Origin: CALBPI01 sp038531945
GTDB taxonomy: Bacteria > Pseudomonadota > Gammaproteobacteria > Steroidobacterales > Woeseiaceae
Assembly (NCBI GenBank): GCA_038531945.1
Contig: JBCBBH010000003.1
Coordinates: 558,001-622,000, forward strand
DNA: 64,000 nucleotides
Reading direction: 5' to 3'
Shown: positions 26,620 to 34,796 of the stretch, piece by piece
Layout: each line of letters begins with the position of its first letter
How positions within the stretch are numbered: position 1 is the first letter of the stretch
Notes under the pieces: model-generated
Told to the model about the DNA's origin: nothing
Databases searched by the model: none
What the model saw: only the letters and a program-made list of their open reading frames with translations
Program-made: the position numbers and the translations under genes

Positions 26620-28299
26620 CTAGCTGATGCCGGTCCATCGACGGGGATCGGCAAACACAATGCGCAGCACGCTGCCGCTCGGCTCGCCCGTTCGATAGCT
26701 TAACGTGGCGCGATTGAGTTCGCACAGCTCCTGGCACAGAAACAGACCAAGGCCGGTGCCTTGTTCATGACTGGTGTAGAACGGCTCGAAAATTTGCTCA
26801 TGCAGTTCCGGCGCAATCCCCGGGCCCTGATCGATCACGTCCAGGTACGGCCGGCGCGAACCGCTGACACGCGCCCAGTCGAGGCGAATGGGTGCCCCTG
26901 TGTTCGCTCCGGCATGCAGCCGGGCATTGTCGATCAGGTTGGTCAGCACCTGGCGAAGGTGGTCAGGATCGAAGATGACCTCCATGATGGCCTCTTCACC
27001 AACCATGACCAATGAGTCGGTTGATATGTCCGTCGTCGCGCAGTAATCCGGGACAAAATTCGCTAACCACTCGCCGAGTTTGAGTCGCTGAGGGCGTCCT
27101 GTGTCGCGTCGCGACATCTGCATGATGTCTTCGATAATGCTCGAGATCCGGCCGGTGTTGCGCTCGATGATTTGTGTCAGTTTCGTCAGGTGAGGCGCTG
27201 TCTCCTGCTCGCCAAGCAATTGTGCTGCGTGGCTGACGGCGCCCAGCGGATTGCGAATCTCATGCGCAATACTTGCCGAAAGGCGACCGAGCGACGCTAG
27301 TTTGCCCTGTTGGATGCGCTCTGCGAGGACGCTGATATCTTCAAGGAAGATAAGCAACGGTGCGGAACTGCGCTCGGCGTCGCCGAACTGCGCGATGTGG
27401 ACCTGGAGTCGCGATCCATCTTCACCCGGCATTGTCGTTTGCGTGCCGAGCGCCGGGATCGCGCCCGCCCGCCTCCAGCGTTTGACAAGCCCGGCAAGTT
27501 CCGGCGACTGGATCTGTAGCGGTCCTGCCGCCACAGCGCGTCCAACGCCCAAGTGGCTGGCTGCCGCATCGTTCAACAGGCGAATAGCGTCCTCGCCGTC
27601 GACCACAATGATCGCCTCGCGAAGGTGTTGAACCACATATCGGTTGAGTTCCGCTAGATTCGCGATATCCGCAGACTGTTGGCGCGCCAGAGCCTCACTT
27701 TCTGCCAGACGTCGTGCGAGCGGCCGAACCGCCAGCACTGCGACGAACATGACCGCTGATAACAGACCGGCCGCCGGATATTGCAGTAACCCAGCCGCAC
27801 CTGTCACGTTCAGGTAAGCCTGCGCGCCCAGCACGCCCAGTGTTGCGAGCGCCGCGAAAAACAGGGCAGACAATCCGCTGAGAACAAACGCCGCGGCGGC
27901 CATGAACACAATCAACAGGCCTGCGACACCGCTGGTCGCGCCGCCACTTGCCAAGGACAAGGTCACGATCGCCGCGATGTCGAGCAGGATCAGCATCTCC
28001 ATTTGCGTGTCGACGGGCAAGGCTCGGGTCGCACTCGCAATTGCGGCGACGACCGCCGTGACGAACCACGCCAGCACGGTGATCAGAAAAGCCTGCGGGA
28101 AGATGTCGCCGAAGAACCTGGGGGATTCACTCGACAGGAACACCGCCGCCAGCAGCAACGCGATCAGCAGTCGAAACACAGCGAGCGCGCCGAGCGCGCG
28201 CCATCGGATATCCGACTCGGATCGCGCTGCCTCGGTTTCGAAATCCGGTGTTGCGACCAAGGGTTGTGATACCAACTTGTGGATCGTGTCTCCGCTCAT
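26620..28299 (-). CDS. pilS: Sensor histidine kinase PilS
   Basis: PilS senses pilin in the membrane and controls PilR. The protein is 559 residues. Six hydrophobic segments occupy ~residues 35-200, followed by a PAS-like region, the HisKA dimerisation helix with the phospho-acceptor His in SASIAHEIRNPLGAV, and a HATPase domain with NLIDNARLHAG, DQGPGIAPELHEQIFEPFY and GTGLGLFLCQEL. ATG at 28299 was chosen; the frame extends upstream but that part is arginine-rich and unlike the family. It runs straight into pilR (15-bp gap). Confidence 0.93.
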   Translation of the reverse strand: MSGDTIHKLVSQPLVATPDFETEAARSESDIRWRALGALAVFRLLIALLLAAVFLSSESPRFFGDIFPQAFLITVLAWFVTAVVAAIASATRALPVDTQMEMLILLDIAAIVTLSLASGGATSGVAGLLIVFMAAAAFVLSGLSALFFAALATLGVLGAQAYLNVTGAAGLLQYPAAGLLSAVMFVAVLAVRPLARRLAESEALARQQSADIANLAELNRYVVQHLREAIIVVDGEDAIRLLNDAAASHLGVGRAVAAGPLQIQSPELAGLVKRWRRAGAIPALGTQTTMPGEDGSRLQVHIAQFGDAERSSAPLLIFLEDISVLAERIQQGKLASLGRLSASIAHEIRNPLGAVSHAAQLLGEQETAPHLTKLTQIIERNTGRISSIIEDIMQMSRRDTGRPQRLKLGEWLANFVPDYCATTDISTDSLVMVGEEAIMEVIFDPDHLRQVLTNLIDNARLHAGANTGAPIRLDWARVSGSRRPYLDVIDQGPGIAPELHEQIFEPFYTSHEQGTGLGLFLCQELCELNRATLSYRTGEPSGSVLRIVFADPRRWTGIS

Positions 28300-28436
28300 C
28301 CGCCGGAGTGTAACCGGCCTCGCGCGAATGGCGAGGAACCGGTCGCAGTTTTTTGCGCCCCCGAAGCCTTTGCTCCACAATACGCGCCGGGATAAGCAGC
28401 GACGCACGTCGCGACGGACAACAGGTAGGGACAAGC

Positions 28437-29600
28437 ATGAATTTGCACGAGTATCAGTCCAAGAAGATTTTCTCGGACTACGGCATTCAGGTGCCGAACG
28501 GCAAGGTGGCAGATAGCGCCGACGCCGCGGTAGCCGCGGCAGAGTCACTGGGCGGCGAACTGTGGGTGGTTAAGGCTCAGGTTCACGCGGGTGGTCGCGG
28601 TAAGGCAGGCGGCGTCAAACTCGCCAAGACACTCGAGGAAGTCCGCGGCTATGCCGCTGCGATGCTCGGGCAGCGCTTGGTGACTCCGCAAACCGACGCA
28701 GAAGGCTTGCCTATCGAAAAGGTTTATGTCGAATCCGGCTCCAGCATTGACCGCGAGCTGTACTTGTCGATGGTGGTGAACCGGGACGCTCGGAAGGTCG
28801 CGTTCATCGTGTCGGCGGATGGCGGCATGGATATCGAGGAGGTGGCCGAAAAGACTCCGGACCGAATCATGACCGTCGATATCGCACCTGAGGTTGGCCT
28901 TGCGGACTATCAGATTCGCGATATGGCGTACTCGCTGGACCTGACCAAGACGCAAATGAAGGCGTTCGGCAAGGTCACCAAAGCCCTGTACAAGATGTTC
29001 GAGGATATCGACGCCAGCCAGGTCGAAATCAACCCGCTCATTACGACCGGCGATGGCGACATCATGGCGCTCGATGCGAAGATCAATATCGAGGACAACG
29101 CGTTGTACCGTCAGTCAGCGATCGCTGAGCTGCGCGACCCCAGTCAGGAAGATGAGAAAGAGGCACGGGCGGCGGAACATGATCTTAACTACGTGTCCCT
29201 CGACGGTGACATCGCCTGCATGGTCAATGGAGCCGGGCTGGCAATGGCAACCATGGACGTGATCAACGTCCATGGCGGCGAACCCGCCAACTTTCTCGAC
29301 GTTGGTGGCGGCGCGACGGCAGAACGCGTGTCGGAAGCATTCAAGTTAATCCTCTCGAACGATCGGGTGAAGGCCATTTTGGTCAACATTTTCGGTGGCA
29401 TTGTCCGGTGTGATCTGATCGCCGAGGGCATCATTACCGCAGTAAAGGAAGTCGGTGTTGAAGTGCCCGTCGTTGTTCGTCTGGAAGGCACCAATGTCGA
29501 GCAGGGTCGTCAGAAGCTGACTGACAGCGGGCTGACCATCATCACTGCCGAAGATCTGACTGACGCAGCAAAGAAAGCAGTGGCTGCGGTTGCGGCCTGA
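28437..29600 (+). CDS. sucC: Succinate--CoA ligase beta subunit
   Basis: SucC forms succinyl-CoA synthetase with SucD, giving ATP or GTP in the citric acid cycle. The protein is 387 residues, one shorter than the E. coli protein. The N-terminus MNLHEYQSKKIFSDYGI and the ATP-grasp motifs VKAQVHAGGRGKAGGVKLA, EINPL, VNGAGLAMATMD and NIFGGIVRCDLIAEGI are all visible. ATG at 28437 matches the family start. It is divergent from pilS and 12 bp ahead of sucD. Confidence 0.97.
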   Translation: MNLHEYQSKKIFSDYGIQVPNGKVADSADAAVAAAESLGGELWVVKAQVHAGGRGKAGGVKLAKTLEEVRGYAAAMLGQRLVTPQTDAEGLPIEKVYVESGSSIDRELYLSMVVNRDARKVAFIVSADGGMDIEEVAEKTPDRIMTVDIAPEVGLADYQIRDMAYSLDLTKTQMKAFGKVTKALYKMFEDIDASQVEINPLITTGDGDIMALDAKINIEDNALYRQSAIAELRDPSQEDEKEARAAEHDLNYVSLDGDIACMVNGAGLAMATMDVINVHGGEPANFLDVGGGATAERVSEAFKLILSNDRVKAILVNIFGGIVRCDLIAEGIITAVKEVGVEVPVVVRLEGTNVEQGRQKLTDSGLTIITAEDLTDAAKKAVAAVAA

Positions 29601-29612
29601 CGGGACATAACA

Positions 29613-30485
29613 ATGAGTATTCTTGTAAACAAATCCAGCCGGGTCATCTGCCAGGGCATTACCGGCAAGCAGGGATCTTTCCACACCGAACAATGCATTG
29701 AGTACGGCACTCAGGTGGTTGGCGGGGTGACGCCGGGCCGGGGTGGCGAGCAGCATCTCGGCGTGCCGGTATTCAACACGGTGGCCAATGCGGTGGCGGA
29801 AACTCAGGCTGACGTCAGCATGATCTATGTGCCACCACCGTTCGCCGCCGATGCGATTCTCGAGGCCGCAGCGGGAGGCATAAAGACCATCGTCTGTATC
29901 ACCGAGGGCATTCCGGTTTTGGATATGGTGAAGGTCAGGGCAGCGCTGGCTGACTACGATTGCCGACTGATCGGTCCGAACTGCCCGGGGATTATCACGC
30001 CGGGAGAAGCGAAAATCGGCATCATGCCAGGCTTCATCCACATGCCTGGCAAGATCGGTGTTGTGTCGCGATCCGGCACGTTGACCTACGAAGCGGTTTT
30101 TCAGACCACGCAGGCGAAGCTCGGCCAGAGCACCTGCGTAGGCATTGGCGGGGATCCGATTCGCGGCATGAATTTTATCGACTGTCTGGAGTTGTTTGAG
30201 GCCGACCCGGACACCGCCGGCATTATTATGGTCGGTGAAATCGGCGGGGCGGATGAGGAAGCCGCTGCGGCCTATATCGCGGACCATGTGAGTAAGCCAG
30301 TGGTGTCATACATCGCGGGCGTGACCGCCCCTCCAGGCAAGCGCATGGGTCATGCGGGTGCGATTGTTGCCGGTGGCAAAGGGACGGCGGCGGCCAAATT
30401 CGCTGCACTCGAGGCCGCTGGGGTAACAACGGTGCGCTCGCCTGCCGATCTGGGTGACGCGATGGTGGCAGCGCTTGGCGCTTAG
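29613..30485 (+). CDS. sucD: Succinate--CoA ligase alpha subunit
   Basis: SucD binds CoA and carries the phosphohistidine intermediate. The protein is 290 residues. The CoA-binding Rossmann part has QGITGKQGSFHTEQ and YVPPPFAADAILEA; the ligase part has LIGPNCPGIITPGE, SRSGTLTYEAV and IGGDPIRGMNFID. The active His lies in KRMGHAGAIVAGGKGTA near the C-terminus. The sucAB genes that often precede sucCD are not in this window. Confidence 0.97.
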   Translation: MSILVNKSSRVICQGITGKQGSFHTEQCIEYGTQVVGGVTPGRGGEQHLGVPVFNTVANAVAETQADVSMIYVPPPFAADAILEAAAGGIKTIVCITEGIPVLDMVKVRAALADYDCRLIGPNCPGIITPGEAKIGIMPGFIHMPGKIGVVSRSGTLTYEAVFQTTQAKLGQSTCVGIGGDPIRGMNFIDCLELFEADPDTAGIIMVGEIGGADEEAAAAYIADHVSKPVVSYIAGVTAPPGKRMGHAGAIVAGGKGTAAAKFAALEAAGVTTVRSPADLGDAMVAALGA

Positions 30486-30512
30486 CCGAAACTCTGAATC
30501 GAAGCGCCCGTA

Positions 30513-32159
30513 ATGACTGGAGCACTGACGCTTTGCATGGCCCAGATCAATCCGCTTGTCGGTGACGTTCGAGGTAATGCGACGCGGTGCGTCGAAGCAA
30601 TAGAGTCTGCGAGGGAGCAATACAAGGCGCGAGTCGTCGTCCTGCCGGAGCTCATACTGTGCGGATATCCGCCTGAGGACCTGCTGTTTCACCGCGATCT
30701 GGAGCGTCGTGTTCAAGATGCGTTGCAGACGATTCGCGAAGCATCGAAGGGCATCGCGGTGATCGTGGGCGCGCCCGACTACGCCGCTGACGGATTATAC
30801 AACGCGGCCTTTGTGTTCGACGATCAACGCGACATCGGGCGCTACCACAAGCAACTGCTGCCGAACTATCAGGTGTTTGATGAGAAGCGTTACTTCAAGC
30901 CAGGGCGCGAGCCCTGTGTTGTCGCTATCGACGACGTTCCAATCGGCGTGACGATTTGCGAGGACGTTTGGCAGTCCGGCCCGTGCGAATCTTCTGCGGC
31001 GGCGGGCGCTGAAGTCATTGTTGCGCTGAACGGATCGCCTTATTCGCTCGGCGCGCAGGGCCGCAGAGAAGCTGTTGTGGCGGAGCGTGTTAGAGCGACA
31101 GGGAAACCGCACATCTACGTCAACATGGTCGGTGGACAGGACGAACTTGTCTTCGATGGCGGTTCATTTGTGATGGCTGCAGATGGCGCGGTTGTCGGTC
31201 GGGCGCCAGCATGCGCGGAAGCGGTGATTCCTGTGTCGGTGTCAAGACGGGACGATCGGCCCTATCAGGTTCAAGCCGATGCCGACGCTTTGATTGCCGA
31301 CGATCTGGAGAGCATTTATGAGGTTCTGGTCTGCGGCACCCGCGACTACGTGCGGAAAAACGGCTTCCCCGGTGTACTTTTGGGCTTGTCCGGGGGTATC
31401 GATTCGGCGTTGACACTGTGCATCGCGGTCGATGCTTTGGGTGCGGATGTCGTGCGTGCGGTGATGATGCCCTACCACTACACGTCGGAGATGAGTCGCA
31501 CCGATGCGGCCGAGCAAGCGCGCCGCCTTGGCGTTGACTATGACGTGATCTCGATAGAACCGATCGTGACCGCTAGTCTGCAACAACTCGAACCGGCGTT
31601 TCGCGGCACGGAACCGGATGCGAGCGAAGAGAATATCCAGTCGCGCGCTCGTTGCATGCTGTTGATGGCTCTGTCGAATAAGTCGGGTCGGATGTTGCTG
31701 ACGACAGGCAACAAGAGTGAAATGGCCGTAGGCTACGCCACGTTGTATGGCGATATGGCGGGCGGTTTCGCGCCGATCAAGGACTGCAGCAAGTCTCAGG
31801 TGTTTGCCTTGGCCGACTGGCGCAACTCACGGTCACCTGACCATCCGCCAATCCCGCAGCGGGTGATCGATCGTCCTCCGTCCGCAGAGCTGCGCCCGGA
31901 TCAGGAAGATACCGATTCATTGCCGCCTTACGATGTGCTCGACCCGATCCTCGAAGGGTTTGTCGAACGTGATTTGTCGGTCAACGATCTGGTGGCTCAG
32001 GGGTTTGATCAGGAAACCGTCGTCCGTGTGCTGTCGCTGGTGCGCCGAAATGAGTACAAGCGCAGGCAAGCGCCTCCCGGTGTCCGTGTCAGCAGTCGCG
32101 CATTCGGCAGAGACTGGCGCTACCCGATCACCTCCGGCTATCACTTCCCGAGCGATTGA
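30513..32159 (+). CDS. nadE: Glutamine-dependent NAD+ synthetase
   Basis: NadE amidates deamido-NAD to NAD using glutamine. The protein is 548 residues in two domains. The N-terminal nitrilase-type glutaminase shows the Glu of LPELILCGYPPED, the Lys of YHKQLLPNY and the Cys of GVTICEDVW. The C-terminal synthetase has the pyrophosphatase loop LGLSGGIDSALTL, then TTGNKSEMAVGYATLYGDMA. The stop codon abuts the stop of bamD on the opposite strand with no base between. Confidence 0.96.
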   Translation: MTGALTLCMAQINPLVGDVRGNATRCVEAIESAREQYKARVVVLPELILCGYPPEDLLFHRDLERRVQDALQTIREASKGIAVIVGAPDYAADGLYNAAFVFDDQRDIGRYHKQLLPNYQVFDEKRYFKPGREPCVVAIDDVPIGVTICEDVWQSGPCESSAAAGAEVIVALNGSPYSLGAQGRREAVVAERVRATGKPHIYVNMVGGQDELVFDGGSFVMAADGAVVGRAPACAEAVIPVSVSRRDDRPYQVQADADALIADDLESIYEVLVCGTRDYVRKNGFPGVLLGLSGGIDSALTLCIAVDALGADVVRAVMMPYHYTSEMSRTDAAEQARRLGVDYDVISIEPIVTASLQQLEPAFRGTEPDASEENIQSRARCMLLMALSNKSGRMLLTTGNKSEMAVGYATLYGDMAGGFAPIKDCSKSQVFALADWRNSRSPDHPPIPQRVIDRPPSAELRPDQEDTDSLPPYDVLDPILEGFVERDLSVNDLVAQGFDQETVVRVLSLVRRNEYKRRQAPPGVRVSSRAFGRDWRYPITSGYHFPSD

Positions 32160-32918
32160 TCAGCTTGTTGGGAAGTTGATCTCCAGGACTTCCTTGGTGG
32201 CTCGAGCGAGTTCAGCCATGTCGAGGTTCTCGTAGGCCTCAATCATGATTTGCAGCGAACGCTCGTTGGCGGGGGTGCCGTTGTAGGTCATCAGCGCCTC
32301 GCGTGCTCTCTTGAGCGCGGCGACATTCGCACCGCGTCGGAGATAGTAGTCTGCCACCTGATTTTCGTAGCGGGCCAGATTGTTCTTGATGAAGCGCATG
32401 CGCAGGACGGCGTCCTCCGCATAGTCGCTCGCCGGGTAGCGCTCCACTAGCTGTCGGAAAACCGAGAATGAGCGCCGGGAATCGTTCGGCGGGCGCGTCG
32501 CACGGTCGACCCGGAAAACGCTCAGCTTGGACAGCACTCCCGGTTCCGGATCGAACAAAGCGAGGCCCTTGATATACAGCGCATAGTCCACCCGAGGGTG
32601 CGTCGGATTTTCCCGCATGAACTGGTCGGCAGCGTCGATTGCCTGCTCCGTACTGCCGCTTTTGTAGTAGCAGTACAGGAGGTCGAGCTGAGACTGCTTG
32701 CCGACGGCGCTGAAGGGATAGCGCGACTCCAACTGCTCGAAAACGAAAATCGCGTTGCGGAAGTTGCCGCTGTTCATCGATTGCTCGGCGCGCGCATAGA
32801 TTTCACTGGCGCTGCCGAAATCCTGCGTGGCGACTGGATCGCTCGCGCATGCGGCCAGCACCACAACCAGTGCTGCCAATCGTCCGGTGAGTCTTGTCAA
32901 GCGCATGAACAAAGTCAT
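32160..32918 (-). CDS. bamD: Outer-membrane assembly lipoprotein BamD
   Basis: BamD is the essential lipoprotein of the BAM complex that inserts beta-barrels. The protein is 252 residues with a lipoprotein signal (LAALVVVLAACASDP, acylated Cys near residue 24) and about five TPR-like repeats, beginning with EIYARAEQSMNSGNFRNAIF and FEQLESRYPFS. It is divergent from rluD with 102 bp between, the arrangement known from Pseudomonas (comL/rluD). Confidence 0.94.
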   Translation of the reverse strand: MTLFMRLTRLTGRLAALVVVLAACASDPVATQDFGSASEIYARAEQSMNSGNFRNAIFVFEQLESRYPFSAVGKQSQLDLLYCYYKSGSTEQAIDAADQFMRENPTHPRVDYALYIKGLALFDPEPGVLSKLSVFRVDRATRPPNDSRRSFSVFRQLVERYPASDYAEDAVLRMRFIKNNLARYENQVADYYLRRGANVAALKRAREALMTYNGTPANERSLQIMIEAYENLDMAELARATKEVLEINFPTS

Positions 32919-33020
32919 TGTTTTTCGTTTGTTTTCCAGTTGCTCAGTGGATCGCCATGGCGGCGGGCCGCGCGCGAGTATACCGTATCCGACAATTCTG
33001 ACCGCTTTTGTTCCCTGCTA

Positions 33021-33968
33021 ATGCCAAAAATCGAGCTCTCAATGATTATCCCCGACCGTCTTGCAGGCCTGCGGCTGGATCAGGCCCTTGCCGAATTGTT
33101 TCCCGAGCATTCGCGGTCGCGCCTTACAGCTTGGTTGAAGGAGGGCTGCGTGTTGATTGACGGCGACTTGCGCAAACCCCGCGTGCGGGTTGAGGGCGGG
33201 GAGTCGATTGAAATCGATGTCGAGCTGACACCTGTTGAGCGGGATGTACCCGAGGCCGTCGTCTTTGAAGTCGTTTTCGAGGATGAATCGGTAATTGTGG
33301 TGAACAAGCCAGCGGGATTGGTGGTGCATCCGGGCGCAGGGAACCCCGCGGGTACGCTCGTCAACGGGCTGCTTCACCGGTATCCCGAGCTGACCTTGCT
33401 CCAGCGTGCGGGTCTCGTCCATAGAATAGATAAGGACACCAGTGGCTTGTTGCTAGTCGCGCGGACACTCGAAGTTCACACTGAGCTTGTGCGCGCACTC
33501 TCGCAGCGCCGCATCTCAAGAACCTATCGCGCCGTTTGTCATGGCTGTTTGACAGGCGGCGGTACGATCGACGCACCGATCGGCCGGCATCCTAAAGATC
33601 GGCTGCGAATGAGCGTGCGCTCGGATGGGCGTTCGTCGGTGACGCACTACCGCATCGGGACACGGTTCCGGCACAACACGGCGGTCGATGTTCAGCTTGA
33701 AACCGGTCGCACCCATCAGATTCGTGTTCACTTTGCGCACGTGCGCCACCCGTTGGTCGGCGATGCGCTTTATGGCGGGCGTCGCCGAATACCACCCGGT
33801 GGCGATCAGGCATTGAACGCGACGCTGGCAGAGTTTCCACGCCAGGCACTGCATGCGGCCGCCCTGGAGTTCGAACATCCCGTAAAGGGTGAACTCGTTA
33901 CGGTTCAGGCGCCGCTGCCCGATGATATGGTGCAACTGGAGCGCACGCTGTCGGACATGGAGTCCTGA
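33021..33968 (+). CDS. rluD: 23S rRNA pseudouridine synthase RluD
   Basis: RluD makes pseudouridines in helix 69 of 23S rRNA. The protein is 315 residues: an N-terminal S4 RNA-binding domain (RLDQALAELFPEHSRSRLTA, then WLKEGCVLIDG) and the catalytic domain with VVNKPAGLVVHPG, the active Asp in HRIDKDTSGLLLVA, and ETGRTHQIRVHF. ATG at 33021 was chosen; an in-frame ATG at 33042 is the alternative, and neither has a strong ribosome site. The open frame upstream of this lies inside the bamD region. Confidence 0.94.
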   Translation: MPKIELSMIIPDRLAGLRLDQALAELFPEHSRSRLTAWLKEGCVLIDGDLRKPRVRVEGGESIEIDVELTPVERDVPEAVVFEVVFEDESVIVVNKPAGLVVHPGAGNPAGTLVNGLLHRYPELTLLQRAGLVHRIDKDTSGLLLVARTLEVHTELVRALSQRRISRTYRAVCHGCLTGGGTIDAPIGRHPKDRLRMSVRSDGRSSVTHYRIGTRFRHNTAVDVQLETGRTHQIRVHFAHVRHPLVGDALYGGRRRIPPGGDQALNATLAEFPRQALHAAALEFEHPVKGELVTVQAPLPDDMVQLERTLSDMES

Positions 33969-33972
33969 ACTC

Positions 33973-34719
33973 ATGCAATTGGTTAAGCCAGGTTGGGTCG
34001 CGCCCGGCGGCCTGCTGGCAAGAAAAGTCGACGCATTCACAACGGCAAGGACGGGGGGCGTCAGTGCTGATGCTTACGCGAGCCTGAATCTAGGCGATCA
34101 CGTGGGCGACGACGGACACTGCGTGGCTCGCAACCGTGAACTATTGCGTGCGGGCGCCGACATTGGTCAGCCGTTGTTGTGGTTGCAGCAGGTCCATGGC
34201 ACCAAGGTCATTCATGCGGACGATTGGACAGAAGGTGTTGAGGCGGATGCCATCGTGTCCGACACGCCGGGGCAACCGCTTGTGATCATGACGGCCGACT
34301 GCCTGCCGATCTTGCTGGCGTCCAGGCGTGGCGATGAAGTCGCGGCGGTGCACGCCGGTTGGCGCGGCCTGGCGGATGGTTTGGTCGCCAATACGGTAGC
34401 AGCAATGAAAACGGCGGCGAGCGATGTCGTCGCCTGGATCGGCCCCTCGATTTCTCAGCTTCACTATGAGGTCGATGAGACTGTGCGCGATGCGTTCGTT
34501 GCCAAGGATCATCGTGCCACAAATTGTTTTTTACCCAACGAACGCGGCCGCTGGTTCGCCGATCTCAAGACACTGGCGGTGATCAGCCTGCGTCTGGCGG
34601 GCGTGCGTCGTGTGACCGACGCAAATCTCTGCTCGTATCAGCTGGCAGACCGCTTCTTTTCGCATCGCCGTGAAGCACCTTGTGGTCGTATGGCCAGCGT
34701 TATTCAGATCTCGCGGTAG
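33973..34719 (+). CDS. pgeF: Purine nucleoside phosphorylase/laccase-domain protein (PgeF, YfiH)
   Basis: Members of this family (DUF152) were annotated as polyphenol oxidases. In E. coli the protein edits wrongly incorporated residues in peptidoglycan precursors, and relatives act on purine nucleosides. The protein is 248 residues. The metal-binding residues are visible as QQVHGTKVI, MTADCLPILLA and AAVHAGWRGLADGL. ATG at 33973 lies 4 bp after the rluD stop, so the two genes are very likely cotranscribed, as in many gammaproteobacteria. Confidence 0.92.
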   Translation: MQLVKPGWVAPGGLLARKVDAFTTARTGGVSADAYASLNLGDHVGDDGHCVARNRELLRAGADIGQPLLWLQQVHGTKVIHADDWTEGVEADAIVSDTPGQPLVIMTADCLPILLASRRGDEVAAVHAGWRGLADGLVANTVAAMKTAASDVVAWIGPSISQLHYEVDETVRDAFVAKDHRATNCFLPNERGRWFADLKTLAVISLRLAGVRRVTDANLCSYQLADRFFSHRREAPCGRMASVIQISR

Positions 34720-34731
34720 CGTCCCGACGCG

Positions 34732-34760
34732 CTTGAAAAGCCAGGCTTGAGGACACATAT
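34732..34760 (+). promoter_or_regulatory. Candidate sigma-32 heat-shock promoter of clpB
   Basis: CTTGAAA at 34732-34738 is an exact sigma-32 -35 element. ACACATAT at 34753-34760 matches six of the eight positions of the -10 element CCCCATNT (counting the free one), with a 14-bp spacer. The start would lie near 34767, about 30 nt before clpB. clpB is a standard heat-shock gene in proteobacteria. Confidence 0.7.
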
Positions 34761-34796
34761 CCTCTTCAATTCATAGTGTTTCCGCGGGGTATCCAA

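Noticed and set aside
32598..33020. N-terminal extension of RluD
   Set aside because: It overlaps bamD, does not resemble the family and would place 140 residues before the S4 domain.
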